A stretch of DNA of 58,976 nt from Drouetiella hepatica Uher 2000/2452 (GTDB taxonomy: Bacteria; Cyanobacteriota; Cyanobacteriia; Elainellales; Elainellaceae), in contig JAHHHD010000032.1 of assembly GCA_019359505.1 (NCBI GenBank), positions 1 to 58,976 on the forward strand. The letters run 5' to 3'. Under the pieces are notes generated by a model, which worked only from the letters and a program-made list of their open reading frames with translations, was not told the DNA's origin and searched no databases. Every line of letters starts with the position of its first letter. The stretch's first letter is position 1. Both the position numbers and the translations under genes were made by a program. Below, in pieces: positions 35,554-42,297 of the stretch.

Positions 35554-36069
35554 ATGGAAACCATCCAAACCGAACAAACTTCACCCCTGCCTACTCAACC
35601 TCAAAAAGAACATCAATGGCTCCAGAAACTCGTCGGTGAGTGGACGTATGAAACCGAAGCTCTAATGGAACCCGATCAGTCTCCCGTCATATCAACGGGA
35701 ACGGAGACTGTGCGATCGCTGGGTGGATTCTGGATTCTGGCGGAAGGAGAGGGTGAGATGCCTGGATGTGGTCTTGCAACGACACTGATGACCCTTGGCT
35801 ATGACCCGCAGAAACAGCGCTATGTGGGCACCTGGGTCGGCTCAATGATGACGTATCTCTGGCAATACGATGGCGAATTGGATGCAGGCGAAACTGTGCT
35901 GACGCTTAATTCTGAGGGCCCTGTCATGACAGGGGAGGAGAAAATAGGAAAGTACAAGGACGTGATTGAGGTCAAGAGCGACAATCATCGAGTCTTGACC
36001 TCCCATATGTTGAGAGATGACGGGCAGTGGCAGCACTTTATGACTGCCCATTATTGGCGCAAGCCATAG
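35554..36069 (+). CDS. DUF1579 family protein
   Basis: 171 residues from the ATG at 35554 (METIQTEQ), with AAGGAG at 35542-35547; an upstream in-frame start would overlap the previous gene and lacks support. Typical DUF1579 features: HQWLQKLVGEWTYETEA, ETVRSLGGFWILAEGEG, LGYDPQKQRYVGTWVGSMMTYLW and a calycin-like run of beta strands to the end. Function unknown; a lipocalin-like ligand pocket is expected from the family. Last gene of the sigma-linked run, followed by a family D hairpin that may end the transcript. Confidence 0.9.
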   Translation: METIQTEQTSPLPTQPQKEHQWLQKLVGEWTYETEALMEPDQSPVISTGTETVRSLGGFWILAEGEGEMPGCGLATTLMTLGYDPQKQRYVGTWVGSMMTYLWQYDGELDAGETVLTLNSEGPVMTGEEKIGKYKDVIEVKSDNHRVLTSHMLRDDGQWQHFMTAHYWRKP

Positions 36070-36111
36070 GACGCATCGTTCCGTTGATGAAACCGACACT
36101 GCTTAATCCGG

Positions 36112-36166
36112 CTATGAAATTTAATTGAGAGGAGTGCGGAGCGCTCCTCTCAATTAAATTTCATAG
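36112..36166. repeat. Hairpin element, family D, copy 2
   Basis: Perfect 23-base arms (36112-36134 and 36144-36166), with partial pairing of the tip (TGC-GGA-GCG). Flank GCTTAATCCGG and outer arm CTATGAAATTTA are shared with 1521-1577 in opposite orientation. The inner arm AATTGAGAGGAG differs from ATTTTGGGAGGC of the other copy. Confidence 0.87.
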
Positions 36167-36315
36167 ATAAAATCAGCAACGTTGATGAGACCAAGCCCTG
36201 CACAAAGACTGAGCCAAAGCATGACATCCCGCAAGTTTCGCAAGAACTGCGGGTAGTTGACGATGCGATCGCTTGCTATTCCCACTAGCCAGGGTATAGC
36301 AAGCAATACAGCTAC

Positions 36316-36447
36316 AGGGAAAAACACCTATCAGGCGTAAAACTTTACCTTATCTGCCCAACCTGCGGCTCTGATGATGAGATGAAAAATGGCACCACTC
36401 GTCGAGGTAAACAAAACTACAAATGGCGATTGTCTAATACAGCCTAG
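36316..36447 (+). pseudogene. Transposase zinc-ribbon remnant (IS1-like)
   Basis: An open frame reading LICPTCGSDDEMKNGTTRRG followed by KQNYKWR, then a stop. The CPxCGS..KNG..xxGKQNYxC pattern is the N-terminal zinc ribbon of IS1-family InsA-type proteins. The second cysteine pair is replaced by Trp-Arg and the rest is missing. A fossil fragment, about 40 residues long. Confidence 0.5.
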
Positions 36448-36489
36448 CTTCAGACCTTACGCTCCAGAAGCCTTACACCCCAGAAACCG

Positions 36490-36945
36490 CTACAGCTCTG
36501 GAAAGGTATAAACTACAACTCCCGATCGCGCATCGTTCTGAATGTCTACATGACCTTTTTTCGCCAGTCCCATTAGAGCTGTTTCAACCTCTGGAAAATC
36601 TGCGCCTGTATCAAGCACACCCTGTGTCACCGAAATTTTGCCACCGCGTGCCTGTGCAGCCTTGATTAGCTGAAGCTGAAGCTGTTTATCAGTCAATTTG
36701 GCTACCACAGGCTGCGAGATCGTTGGCTGTCCAGGCAAATAAAGTGAGCTACTCCGCCGCCGATTATGTGAATCTACCATGTCTGGAATGAGCAGCAGAT
36801 CGATTAGCTGACCTACACCAAACAGACCCCCCGTCAGCAGCCAAAGCAATCCGGTCAACATTTTGCCGTTATAGAATCGGTGCAGTCCACCAATTCCCAA
36901 AAATATTGACAGCCAGAGCAGATAAGCGGTTCCTTTGGTATTCAT
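36490..36945 (-). CDS. TM2-domain membrane protein
   Basis: 151 residues. The first 55 are a TM2 domain: two membrane helices (YLLWLSIFLGIGGLHRFYNG and LLWLLTGGLFGVGQLIDLLLIP) joined by the conserved GxHRFYxGK turn. The C-terminal part (LQLIKAAQARGGKISVTQGVLDTGADFPEVETALMGLAKKGHVDI) looks like a small winged-helix module. Located in the cytoplasmic membrane with a cytoplasmic tail. The function of this group is not known. It stands alone, convergent with the DUF1579 gene. Confidence 0.88.
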   Translation of the reverse strand: MNTKGTAYLLWLSIFLGIGGLHRFYNGKMLTGLLWLLTGGLFGVGQLIDLLLIPDMVDSHNRRRSSSLYLPGQPTISQPVVAKLTDKQLQLQLIKAAQARGGKISVTQGVLDTGADFPEVETALMGLAKKGHVDIQNDARSGVVVYTFPEL

Positions 36946-37078
36946 CTCTTCGCCCTCACAGTACTTTGAGTTCTGGGTTATGACTACAAGATACCCTCAG
37001 GGCTTTTAGGATGCCGCTGAGGCGAGAAATCCGAATCGTTGCAGAGGGTTTTCTCTTCTGGTGAAATTAGAGGCAGCC

Positions 37079-37369
37079 CTAGCGCGATCGCATCATCCAG
37101 TCAACTAAGGGTTTGAGCACACTGGGCATTGCTGTTTCTCCGAAGCATAGGGTATGCCTCTGCCCCTTATCTTCAATGACTAACTCATACCGAAAGCGAT
37201 CGGTCTGATTGCCAGGTGAGGGGATGTGGGCAGGGAGTCGATCGATGTTTGCGGCATCAACCCACTTCCGAAGCTGAATCACCTCTGCCATGGGCAAAGC
37301 ATCAGTATCAATGGTCATCGTCATCGGAATTCCGATGAATCCACCGCTTCGCTCTAGAGATATCCGCAT
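37079..37369 (-). CDS. Emfourin-like protein (protealysin-inhibitor family)
   Basis: 96 residues from the ATG at 37369 (MRISLERSGGF), which has AGGGAA seven bases upstream; a longer GTG-started form is less likely. The pattern RISLERSGGFIGIPMTMTIDTDALP, RKWVDAANIDRLP, then FRYELVIEDKGQRHTLCFGE..LKPLVDWM resembles emfourin, the small inhibitor of M4 metalloproteases. The usual neighbouring M4 protease gene is absent, so it is an orphan here. Cytoplasmic. Family assignment is by pattern memory. Confidence 0.7.
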   Translation of the reverse strand: MRISLERSGGFIGIPMTMTIDTDALPMAEVIQLRKWVDAANIDRLPAHIPSPGNQTDRFRYELVIEDKGQRHTLCFGETAMPSVLKPLVDWMMRSR

Positions 37370-37455
37370 GGCGCTGTTCCCTGGTTCTTTGAGAAGATTC
37401 ACCCCTTTAGAATAGATCGAGTCCCTTCAAAGATCTCTTTTCCGCCGATCGCATC

Positions 37456-37610
37456 CCTGGAATTTGGTCAGCATGAGCGATCGCAGCAGCATTACCTTCA
37501 CTAATCGCCTCCCAAAATCTTTCAGAAGACCGATCGACTCCCAAAAATCTGGGCAACATGAGCGATCGCCCCCTGAAACCTTTCAGAAAACCGATCGCCC
37601 CTCTCCTCTA
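37456..37610. repeat. Degenerate HIP1-rich direct repeats
   Basis: Two to three imperfect units containing GCATGAGCGATCGC or ACATGAGCGATCGC and TTTCAGAAGACCGATCG or TTTCAGAAAACCGATCG, spaced about 70-80 bases apart. No coding sense. They lie upstream of the emfourin-like gene start and could include its promoter. Confidence 0.5.
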
Positions 37611-37692
37611 TAGATCTCTTGCAGATTAGGATTTTTAGATTGGATTGGGTGGGGGCACAGCCCCCACCCAATCCAATTTGCAAGAGGTTTTA
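37611..37692. mobile_element. Family F element with terminal inverted repeats, copy 1
   Basis: 82 bases. Ends: CTCTTGCAGATTA on the left and AATTTGCAAGAG on the right. Inner perfect 18-base arms (37639-37656 and 37660-37677) around ACA, tip GGGGGC-ACA-GCCCCC. The same ends and tip occur at 39373-39453 with a different inner arm. Confidence 0.8.
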
Positions 37693-37718
37693 TGATAGCC
37701 TTCACAATTTGGTCAGCC

Positions 37719-37838
37719 TGTAGGGTGTGTTGCGATCGAGCAAAAGCACCGTCAACGGTCATATCGCTTCTACGCACGAGGAGTGAAGTTAGAATTCCCA
37801 TAAAAATGGTGCGTTTGCTATGTCGCAACGCACCCTAC
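37719..37838. mobile_element. MITE-like element (TAGGGTG ends)
   Basis: About 120 bases bounded by TAGGGTGTGTTGCGA and its near-perfect complement TCGCAACGCACCCTA (one mismatch in 15). I recall such ends as frequent in cyanobacterial genomes. No coding capacity. Confidence 0.65.
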
Positions 37839-37985
37839 CCGATCTTTACCAGATTTATGGCGATTGTAATGGCTGAAATCCTCGTCAACTTTAGCTTCTA
37901 GCTAGATCGCGTTTGTATGGCGGCAGAGCCTTTTTCCAACTCTCATTCATACCCAGATTCAGCAATGCTGTCGAGTGAATGAATG

Positions 37986-38089
37986 GGTGTTGCTAAATCA
38001 GAGTAGGAATCGTTCGCTAAATTCCCTGAGAGATCGTTGGGAGTTCTCGTTGGGATTTTTGCAAAACCATACCGTGATTCAGCAACGCC
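37986..38089. mobile_element. MITE-like element (GTTGCTRAATCA ends)
   Basis: About 104 bases between GGTGTTGCTAAATCA and TGATTCAGCAACGCC, inverted with two mismatches in 15. It probably derives from a transposon, but no transposase sequence remains. It ends ten bases before the 3' end of the amidase gene. Confidence 0.55.
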
Positions 38090-38098
38090 GCCATAAGC

Positions 38099-39319
38099 CT
38101 ACTCTGGCTTTAGAGCCTGAAACAATTTCTTGGGAATTACGCCGTGAATGCCCTTAACGATATCTACGACTTGAGACACTTCAAAGTCGATCGCAGCACT
38201 GCCTAGCAATAGAGCATCGGGCTTGGTCATCCCGTATTCTTCGTTAGCAATTCGCAGATACTCCCGTACCGAATCTTTCATCGCTTCGTTGAGATCTGTA
38301 TTCAGACCGATCGCAATCCATGATTCTTCCGTTTCACCCATGGGAGTCGATAGCGGCATATCCTTATGTAGCACTAATTGAAACGTAGGAGTCAGAGAGC
38401 ACTCGATCGCCGTGAGCGCTACTTCTCCGTTGGCTTGAGCACAGTGAGGATCGCCTGAGTAAAATAGAGCGCCAGGAACTTGAACGGGCAAATAGAGGCT
38501 GCTGCCCTCGCCTAGCCACTTAATATCAATATTCCCACCATAGATACCAGGGGGTACTGAGTTAACCGCTTGCTCTACATCAGCCGGGACAACGCCCATA
38601 ATTCCCATAAACGGATTGAGCGGAATATCAATCTCTGGCAAACCGTTAGTAGGTTTGAACACGCCGATCGATTCTTCGGCTTTGATCGGAATCACCTTGG
38701 TGTAAATCGGCGCATTGTTCTCTGGATATTCCCCTGGCAATGCCCCTCTGCCATGTCGGTTGGAGATAACGCCATAGGGCACCCGGTAATCAATATTCAG
38801 GGTTTTGATCTCTAGGACATCCCCTGGTTCGGCGCCTTCGACATAGATAGGACCCGTAATCACGTGCGGCCCTGGCCCAGTCTTCTCAACCTGCGACTTA
38901 ATCGTGAGCTGATCCGCAAGAATGTCTTCCTGCTTAATTCCTCCACCCGTCAAAAATTGAACCGTGTCTCCCTGATCAGCCAAAATCCCTTCATGGGATA
39001 CCGTTTGCATGACAATGCGATCGCCCGATTGGACGGTGAGAATGGGCTGACTGTCAGGCTTAAACAGTTCTCCCCAAATGACGTTTTCAGGGCTTGACGT
39101 GACTTCATACAGTTTTCCAACGGTTGCAGGGGTTGACCAGGCAACTCCAACCCATCCGGCGATGACCAAGAGGATAGCGGTATTGATGCTTACCCAAATA
39201 GGCCAGTGGCGGCGCGACTGATAAACCGGATGCCCATTGATCTGACTCAGTGACCTCATCCAGTGAGCCATGCTTGAGAGCAAGCCCTTCATCCGATGCT
39301 TCAACGAAAACCTGCTCAT
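38099..39319 (-). CDS. Acetamidase/formamidase-family protein with N-terminal membrane anchor
   Basis: 406 residues. Residues about 42-62 (PIWVSINTAILLVIAGWVGVAW) form a membrane helix or signal anchor, so the catalytic part should lie outside the cytoplasm. This is unusual, since FmdA/AmdA enzymes are mostly soluble. The rest shows the family pattern: a VQSGDRIVMQTVSHEG strand pair, GPGPHVITGPIYVEGAEPGDVLEIKTL, GGNIDIKWLGEGSSLYLPVQVPGALFYSGDPHCAQANGEV and SAAIDFEVSQVVDIVKG. The expected reaction is hydrolysis of a short-chain amide to acid plus ammonia; the substrate is unknown. It is not in an operon. A longer family F repeat lies upstream. Confidence 0.85.
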   Translation of the reverse strand: MSRFSLKHRMKGLLSSMAHWMRSLSQINGHPVYQSRRHWPIWVSINTAILLVIAGWVGVAWSTPATVGKLYEVTSSPENVIWGELFKPDSQPILTVQSGDRIVMQTVSHEGILADQGDTVQFLTGGGIKQEDILADQLTIKSQVEKTGPGPHVITGPIYVEGAEPGDVLEIKTLNIDYRVPYGVISNRHGRGALPGEYPENNAPIYTKVIPIKAEESIGVFKPTNGLPEIDIPLNPFMGIMGVVPADVEQAVNSVPPGIYGGNIDIKWLGEGSSLYLPVQVPGALFYSGDPHCAQANGEVALTAIECSLTPTFQLVLHKDMPLSTPMGETEESWIAIGLNTDLNEAMKDSVREYLRIANEEYGMTKPDALLLGSAAIDFEVSQVVDIVKGIHGVIPKKLFQALKPE

Positions 39320-39372
39320 ATCTCTGCGCTTTGCTCCTAAGGGATCTCACACCGATGTTGCATTGAAATTAT

Positions 39373-39453
39373 TAGACCTCTTGCAGATTAAAGTTTTGGG
39401 ATCAGGTTTAGTGGGGGCACAGCCCCCACTAAACCTAATTTGCAAGAGGTCTA
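39373..39453. mobile_element. Family F element with terminal inverted repeats, copy 2
   Basis: 81 bases. Ends TAGACCTCTTGCAGATTA and TAATTTGCAAGAGGTCTA are inverted with one mismatch in 18. Inner perfect 15-base arms (39404-39418 and 39422-39436) around ACA. The inner arm AGGTTTAG differs from that of the copy at 37611, but the tip GTGGGGGC is the same. Confidence 0.83.
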
Positions 39454-39724
39454 TTCAATGACCGATGAATTAGTGAACAACTTTTCATCGGTCAGAACTG
39501 TAACGGAAAGTACAGGAAATGGCTGGTTAAGACTCAAAGGTTGTGCGTCAGAGGTTGTGCATCAGAGAACAAGGGTCTGGGTACATTTTCAGGATCTCCG
39601 GTTGGTAAATTCTTCTGCTTCGCAATGGAGACTCACCAGTTGCTCTGGTCAACGCTGACCCATAAATTGTGGCGCCACTGAAGCACAACCTAATTTATTC
39701 GCTATACTGTGAGATACGATACGC

Positions 39725-40110
39725 GGGGCTGTAACGGTTTCGACGTTTTGGCGAACGCCACTTCGTGATGCAGGTCGAGAGTGAGTCTCCTCTCGAAAAT
39801 CAAAGGCTCAAAACACGTACATGCGAACAACATCGTACCCTTTGCTCGTAAAGCAGCAGCTGTTGCCTAACAAAAACCTCTCATAGGTTCGAGCGTCCAC
39901 GATTCGACTCCGTTAAGGATTGTGGTCTTAACCCCCAACGGATGCTCCAACTAGCTGCCTCTGGTCAATAGTTGGCTAAGACTTTACTAGAGAATCCCAT
40001 CGTCCGGGATAAAGGACGGTTCCCGCTTCGAGGATTAGAGAAGCTAAACCTGTGAACGATCGGAGTGCTAATACCCATGGCGGACACGGGTTCGACTCCC
40101 GTCAGCTCCA
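39725..40110 (+). ncRNA. ssrA: tmRNA (single-piece)
   Basis: Rescues stalled ribosomes and tags the nascent chain. The 5' end GGGGCTG (39725-39731) pairs with CAGCTCC (40103-40109), with discriminator A at 40110. The T-arm GGGTTCGACTCCC is at 40088-40100. The tag frame begins with GCG at 39823 and ends at TAA 39868-39870, encoding ANNIVPFARKAAAVA. CCA is not encoded (TCA follows), so it must be added after processing. From memory, the usual cyanobacterial tag ends VAA; this one ends AVA. The gene is continuous, with no intervening segment or permutation. A hairpin with a T-run follows. Confidence 0.97.
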
Positions 40111-40124
40111 TCATAATGCGACCT

Positions 40125-40161
40125 AATTGGGTCAGGGCGTCACGCCTTGACCCAATTTTGT
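40125..40161 (+). terminator. Rho-independent terminator of ssrA
   Basis: A 16-base stem (40125-40140 and 40142-40157, one G-T pair) with a very short loop, followed by TTTTG, begins 14 bases after the tmRNA 3' end. Position and the T-run fit intrinsic termination. Confidence 0.75.
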
Positions 40162-40433
40162 TGAGTCTGGCAACAGATTATCCCAAAGATCGGCAGCGCC
40201 TCAAAATCTTACACAGCCTATCTTTAGGCGAACGTTGCCCTGTAGATTCTTTGCTCTGATTGCAGCAACAGTCGGAGTAAACTCCGTAGTTTAGCAAGGC
40301 TTACTACAGTTAGATTGTGCCAATGTGCGTATGATGACGCTCTCAACCATTGGTAATGTTGTGGGACAGCTGATTTTTATCAGCACATCAACCCCTTTTT
40401 AGCCGCTAGAAGGCATAACTGGATGATTAGGGA

Positions 40434-40527
40434 TATGGCAACCGCCAAGGCGGTTAGGGCAGGGACATTTTTGGTGGGGCGCGAAGCGCCCCACCAAAAA
40501 TGTCCTAAGCAAACTGGTAAAGCTATA
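40434..40527. repeat. Hairpin element, family A, copy 3
   Basis: Core arms 40463-40482 and 40486-40505 (20 bases, perfect) around GAA. The outer ends TATGGC/GCTATA and the flank AACCGCCAAGGCGGTT are family A. It ends 13 bases before the DUF2283 start codon, so the gene's ribosome binding site lies just outside the element. Confidence 0.88.
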
Positions 40528-40540
40528 ATTGGAGAAGAGC

Positions 40541-40747
40541 ATGAAGGTAATTTATGACGCAGCCACCGATGTTCTGCGAATCGTTTTTCGAGAAGCGATC
40601 GTTGAGGACTTTAGCGGCGATCGCCCTGATGTGCAGATAGACTATGACATCAACGACAAGATTGTGGCGCTAGAGATCCGCAATGCCTCAAAAATCATCG
40701 AAGATCCGCGATCGGTTGAACACATTGTCTTCAATGAGCGCACCTAA
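40541..40747 (+). CDS. DUF2283 family protein
   Basis: 68 residues from the ATG at 40541, with GGAGAAG upstream. MKVIYDAATDVLRIVFREAIVEDFSGDRPDVQIDYDINDKIVALEIRNASKII is a typical DUF2283 sequence. From memory, these small proteins often pair with DUF4258 proteins in toxin-antitoxin-like loci, but no partner is seen on either side here. The stop overlaps the stop of the convergent DUF218 gene by four bases. Confidence 0.85.
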   Translation: MKVIYDAATDVLRIVFREAIVEDFSGDRPDVQIDYDINDKIVALEIRNASKIIEDPRSVEHIVFNERT

Positions 40748-41370
40748 TGCTGACCCATATACCGAGCCAAGTTGGCTCCAGTGCTGCCAGTTGCCACCCA
40801 GAGCGCGGCTCTCGCACCGTCCCGCAGGACTTTATTCAGCGGCTCAGGCGCTCGCTCAGACGGAACGGTGACGGTCTGAAAGTCAATGCCCCGACTCCCT
40901 AAAACAATTTCGCCAATCACTGAGGCGCGCGCCATGTGGTAGTCAGAGGTGATCACGTACAGGCTAGTAATTCCCTCAGCCTTAAACTGCTCGACTAGCG
41001 TTGTGAAGTTGGTAACGGTATCGACTGCCTGATAGTCTAAATGCAGCCGATCCTGGGGAATGCCTGCCTCTGTAAACACCCATTCAGCATATTCTTGCGG
41101 GCTACCCGAAGAAATCCAGATGGGCAAATCGGGATGGTTTTGAGCAAAGGTGGCAGCATATTTTTCGCGATCGGGTGAGCCGCCTAGCACCAGCACCGCC
41201 TGGGGCTTGTGTAAAAAACTTTCCAGCTGACGATAGCCCAGCCCCAGCAACAGCAGCAAAACCAGCCCCGTCGGCACATTCTGTATCAGCCGGAATAGGG
41301 GTTGACGCTTCTTGACCGATTTTTTACGGTTTCTTTTGTGGGAGAAGGGCGATCGGATTACTGAAGTCAT
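40744..41370 (-). CDS. YdcF/ElyC-like DUF218 membrane protein
   Basis: 208 residues. A basic N-terminus precedes one membrane helix (about 30-47, PTGLVLLLLLGLGY), then a DUF218 domain: AVLVLGGSPDREKYAATFA, PIWISSGSPQEYAEWVF, VDTVTNFTTLVEQFKAEGITSLYVITSDYHMARA. The domain faces the periplasm. In other bacteria ElyC/SanA members affect envelope integrity and peptidoglycan precursors; the precise activity is open. It is monocistronic and convergent with DUF2283. Confidence 0.88.
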   Translation of the reverse strand: MTSVIRSPFSHKRNRKKSVKKRQPLFRLIQNVPTGLVLLLLLGLGYRQLESFLHKPQAVLVLGGSPDREKYAATFAQNHPDLPIWISSGSPQEYAEWVFTEAGIPQDRLHLDYQAVDTVTNFTTLVEQFKAEGITSLYVITSDYHMARASVIGEIVLGSRGIDFQTVTVPSERAPEPLNKVLRDGARAALWVATGSTGANLARYMGQH

Positions 41371-41508
41371 TCAGCTAAATTCACTTGATGAGGAGCAAAT
41401 GCAAACATATCAGCAATAGCTTACAGCACTCCTCCAGATTTAACCGCATGATTTTTGCCGGAATTTTTCACCAAGGGCTAAATTTTTTACAAATTACGGA
41501 AGACTGGG

Positions 41509-42252
41509 CTAATTTTCTGTGGGGATTGCTTCATCAAACGCCACAATCACAACGGTAATGTTGTCCCGTCCCCCTTTGTCTTTTGCCGCATTCACCAGCG
41601 CCGTAGCAGCCCGATCGCAAGAACGAATGGTTTTTAGATGTTGGGCAATCAGGTGGTCAGACAGCTCCTCCGTTAAACCATCGCTGCATAGGAGAAGACG
41701 ATCGTTAGATTGCAGGTCAAAATTTTGCACCTCTACCTGACGCAGGTCTTCTCGTCCCAAGCATTTGGATAAAATGTGTCGCCAGGGATGAATCCGCGCC
41801 TGATCGGGCGTAATCTCACCAATCCGCATGGCTCGTGCCACCCAGGTATGATCTTCCGTAATCTGGCTAAGCTTAGCTCCCCTGAGGCGATACAGCCGCG
41901 AGTCGCCGATGTGAGCGCACCAAGATTGATTGGCCCGCAGCAGCAAGGCGACAGCCGTAGTGCCCATGTCCGATCGCTCTGGATGCCTGGATTGATCTAG
42001 CAGAATTGCCTGATTCGCCTTCAAGAAAGCGTTTTCCAGCAGCGCCCCAGAAGACTCGTCTGAATCCCAATATTCCTCTAGGCACTCTCGAATCGCCTCT
42101 GTGGCAATCCGGCTCGCTTCCTGCCCCCCAGCATGGCCACCCATGCCGTCAGCCACCACAAAAAATCGACCTCGTGGATCTAGGTAGTAGTCATCCTGAT
42201 TAACTGTTCGCAGAAGCCCCGGATCAGTCAGACCCGTGAAAAAACGTTTCAT
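41509..42252 (-). CDS. PP2C-type protein phosphatase
   Basis: 247 residues, the compact bacterial PP2C size. It removes phosphate from Ser/Thr residues with two or three Mg/Mn ions. Metal-binding motifs are seen in LRTVNQDDYYLD, VVADGMGGHAGG, HIGDSRLYRL, EDHTWV, LLLCSDGLTEEL and KGGRDNITVVIV. Cytoplasmic. In cyanobacteria such enzymes act on PII or other signalling proteins; the target here is unknown. It lies directly downstream of the AarF/ABC1 gene with a 45-base gap on the same strand, so the two may be co-transcribed. Confidence 0.94.
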   Translation of the reverse strand: MKRFFTGLTDPGLLRTVNQDDYYLDPRGRFFVVADGMGGHAGGQEASRIATEAIRECLEEYWDSDESSGALLENAFLKANQAILLDQSRHPERSDMGTTAVALLLRANQSWCAHIGDSRLYRLRGAKLSQITEDHTWVARAMRIGEITPDQARIHPWRHILSKCLGREDLRQVEVQNFDLQSNDRLLLCSDGLTEELSDHLIAQHLKTIRSCDRAATALVNAAKDKGGRDNITVVIVAFDEAIPTEN

Positions 42253-42297
42253 GATGTTGCCGTTGGCATCGGAAACAGAGTGATATCAACCAGGGCG

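Noticed and set aside
40088-40110. Possible tRNA (GGGTTCGACTCCC T-arm)
   Set aside because: This is the T-arm and acceptor end of the tmRNA; no anticodon arm lies upstream at tRNA distance.
40065-40259. Open frame overlapping the tmRNA 3' end
   Set aside because: It covers tmRNA and its terminator; no ribosome site or protein-like sequence.
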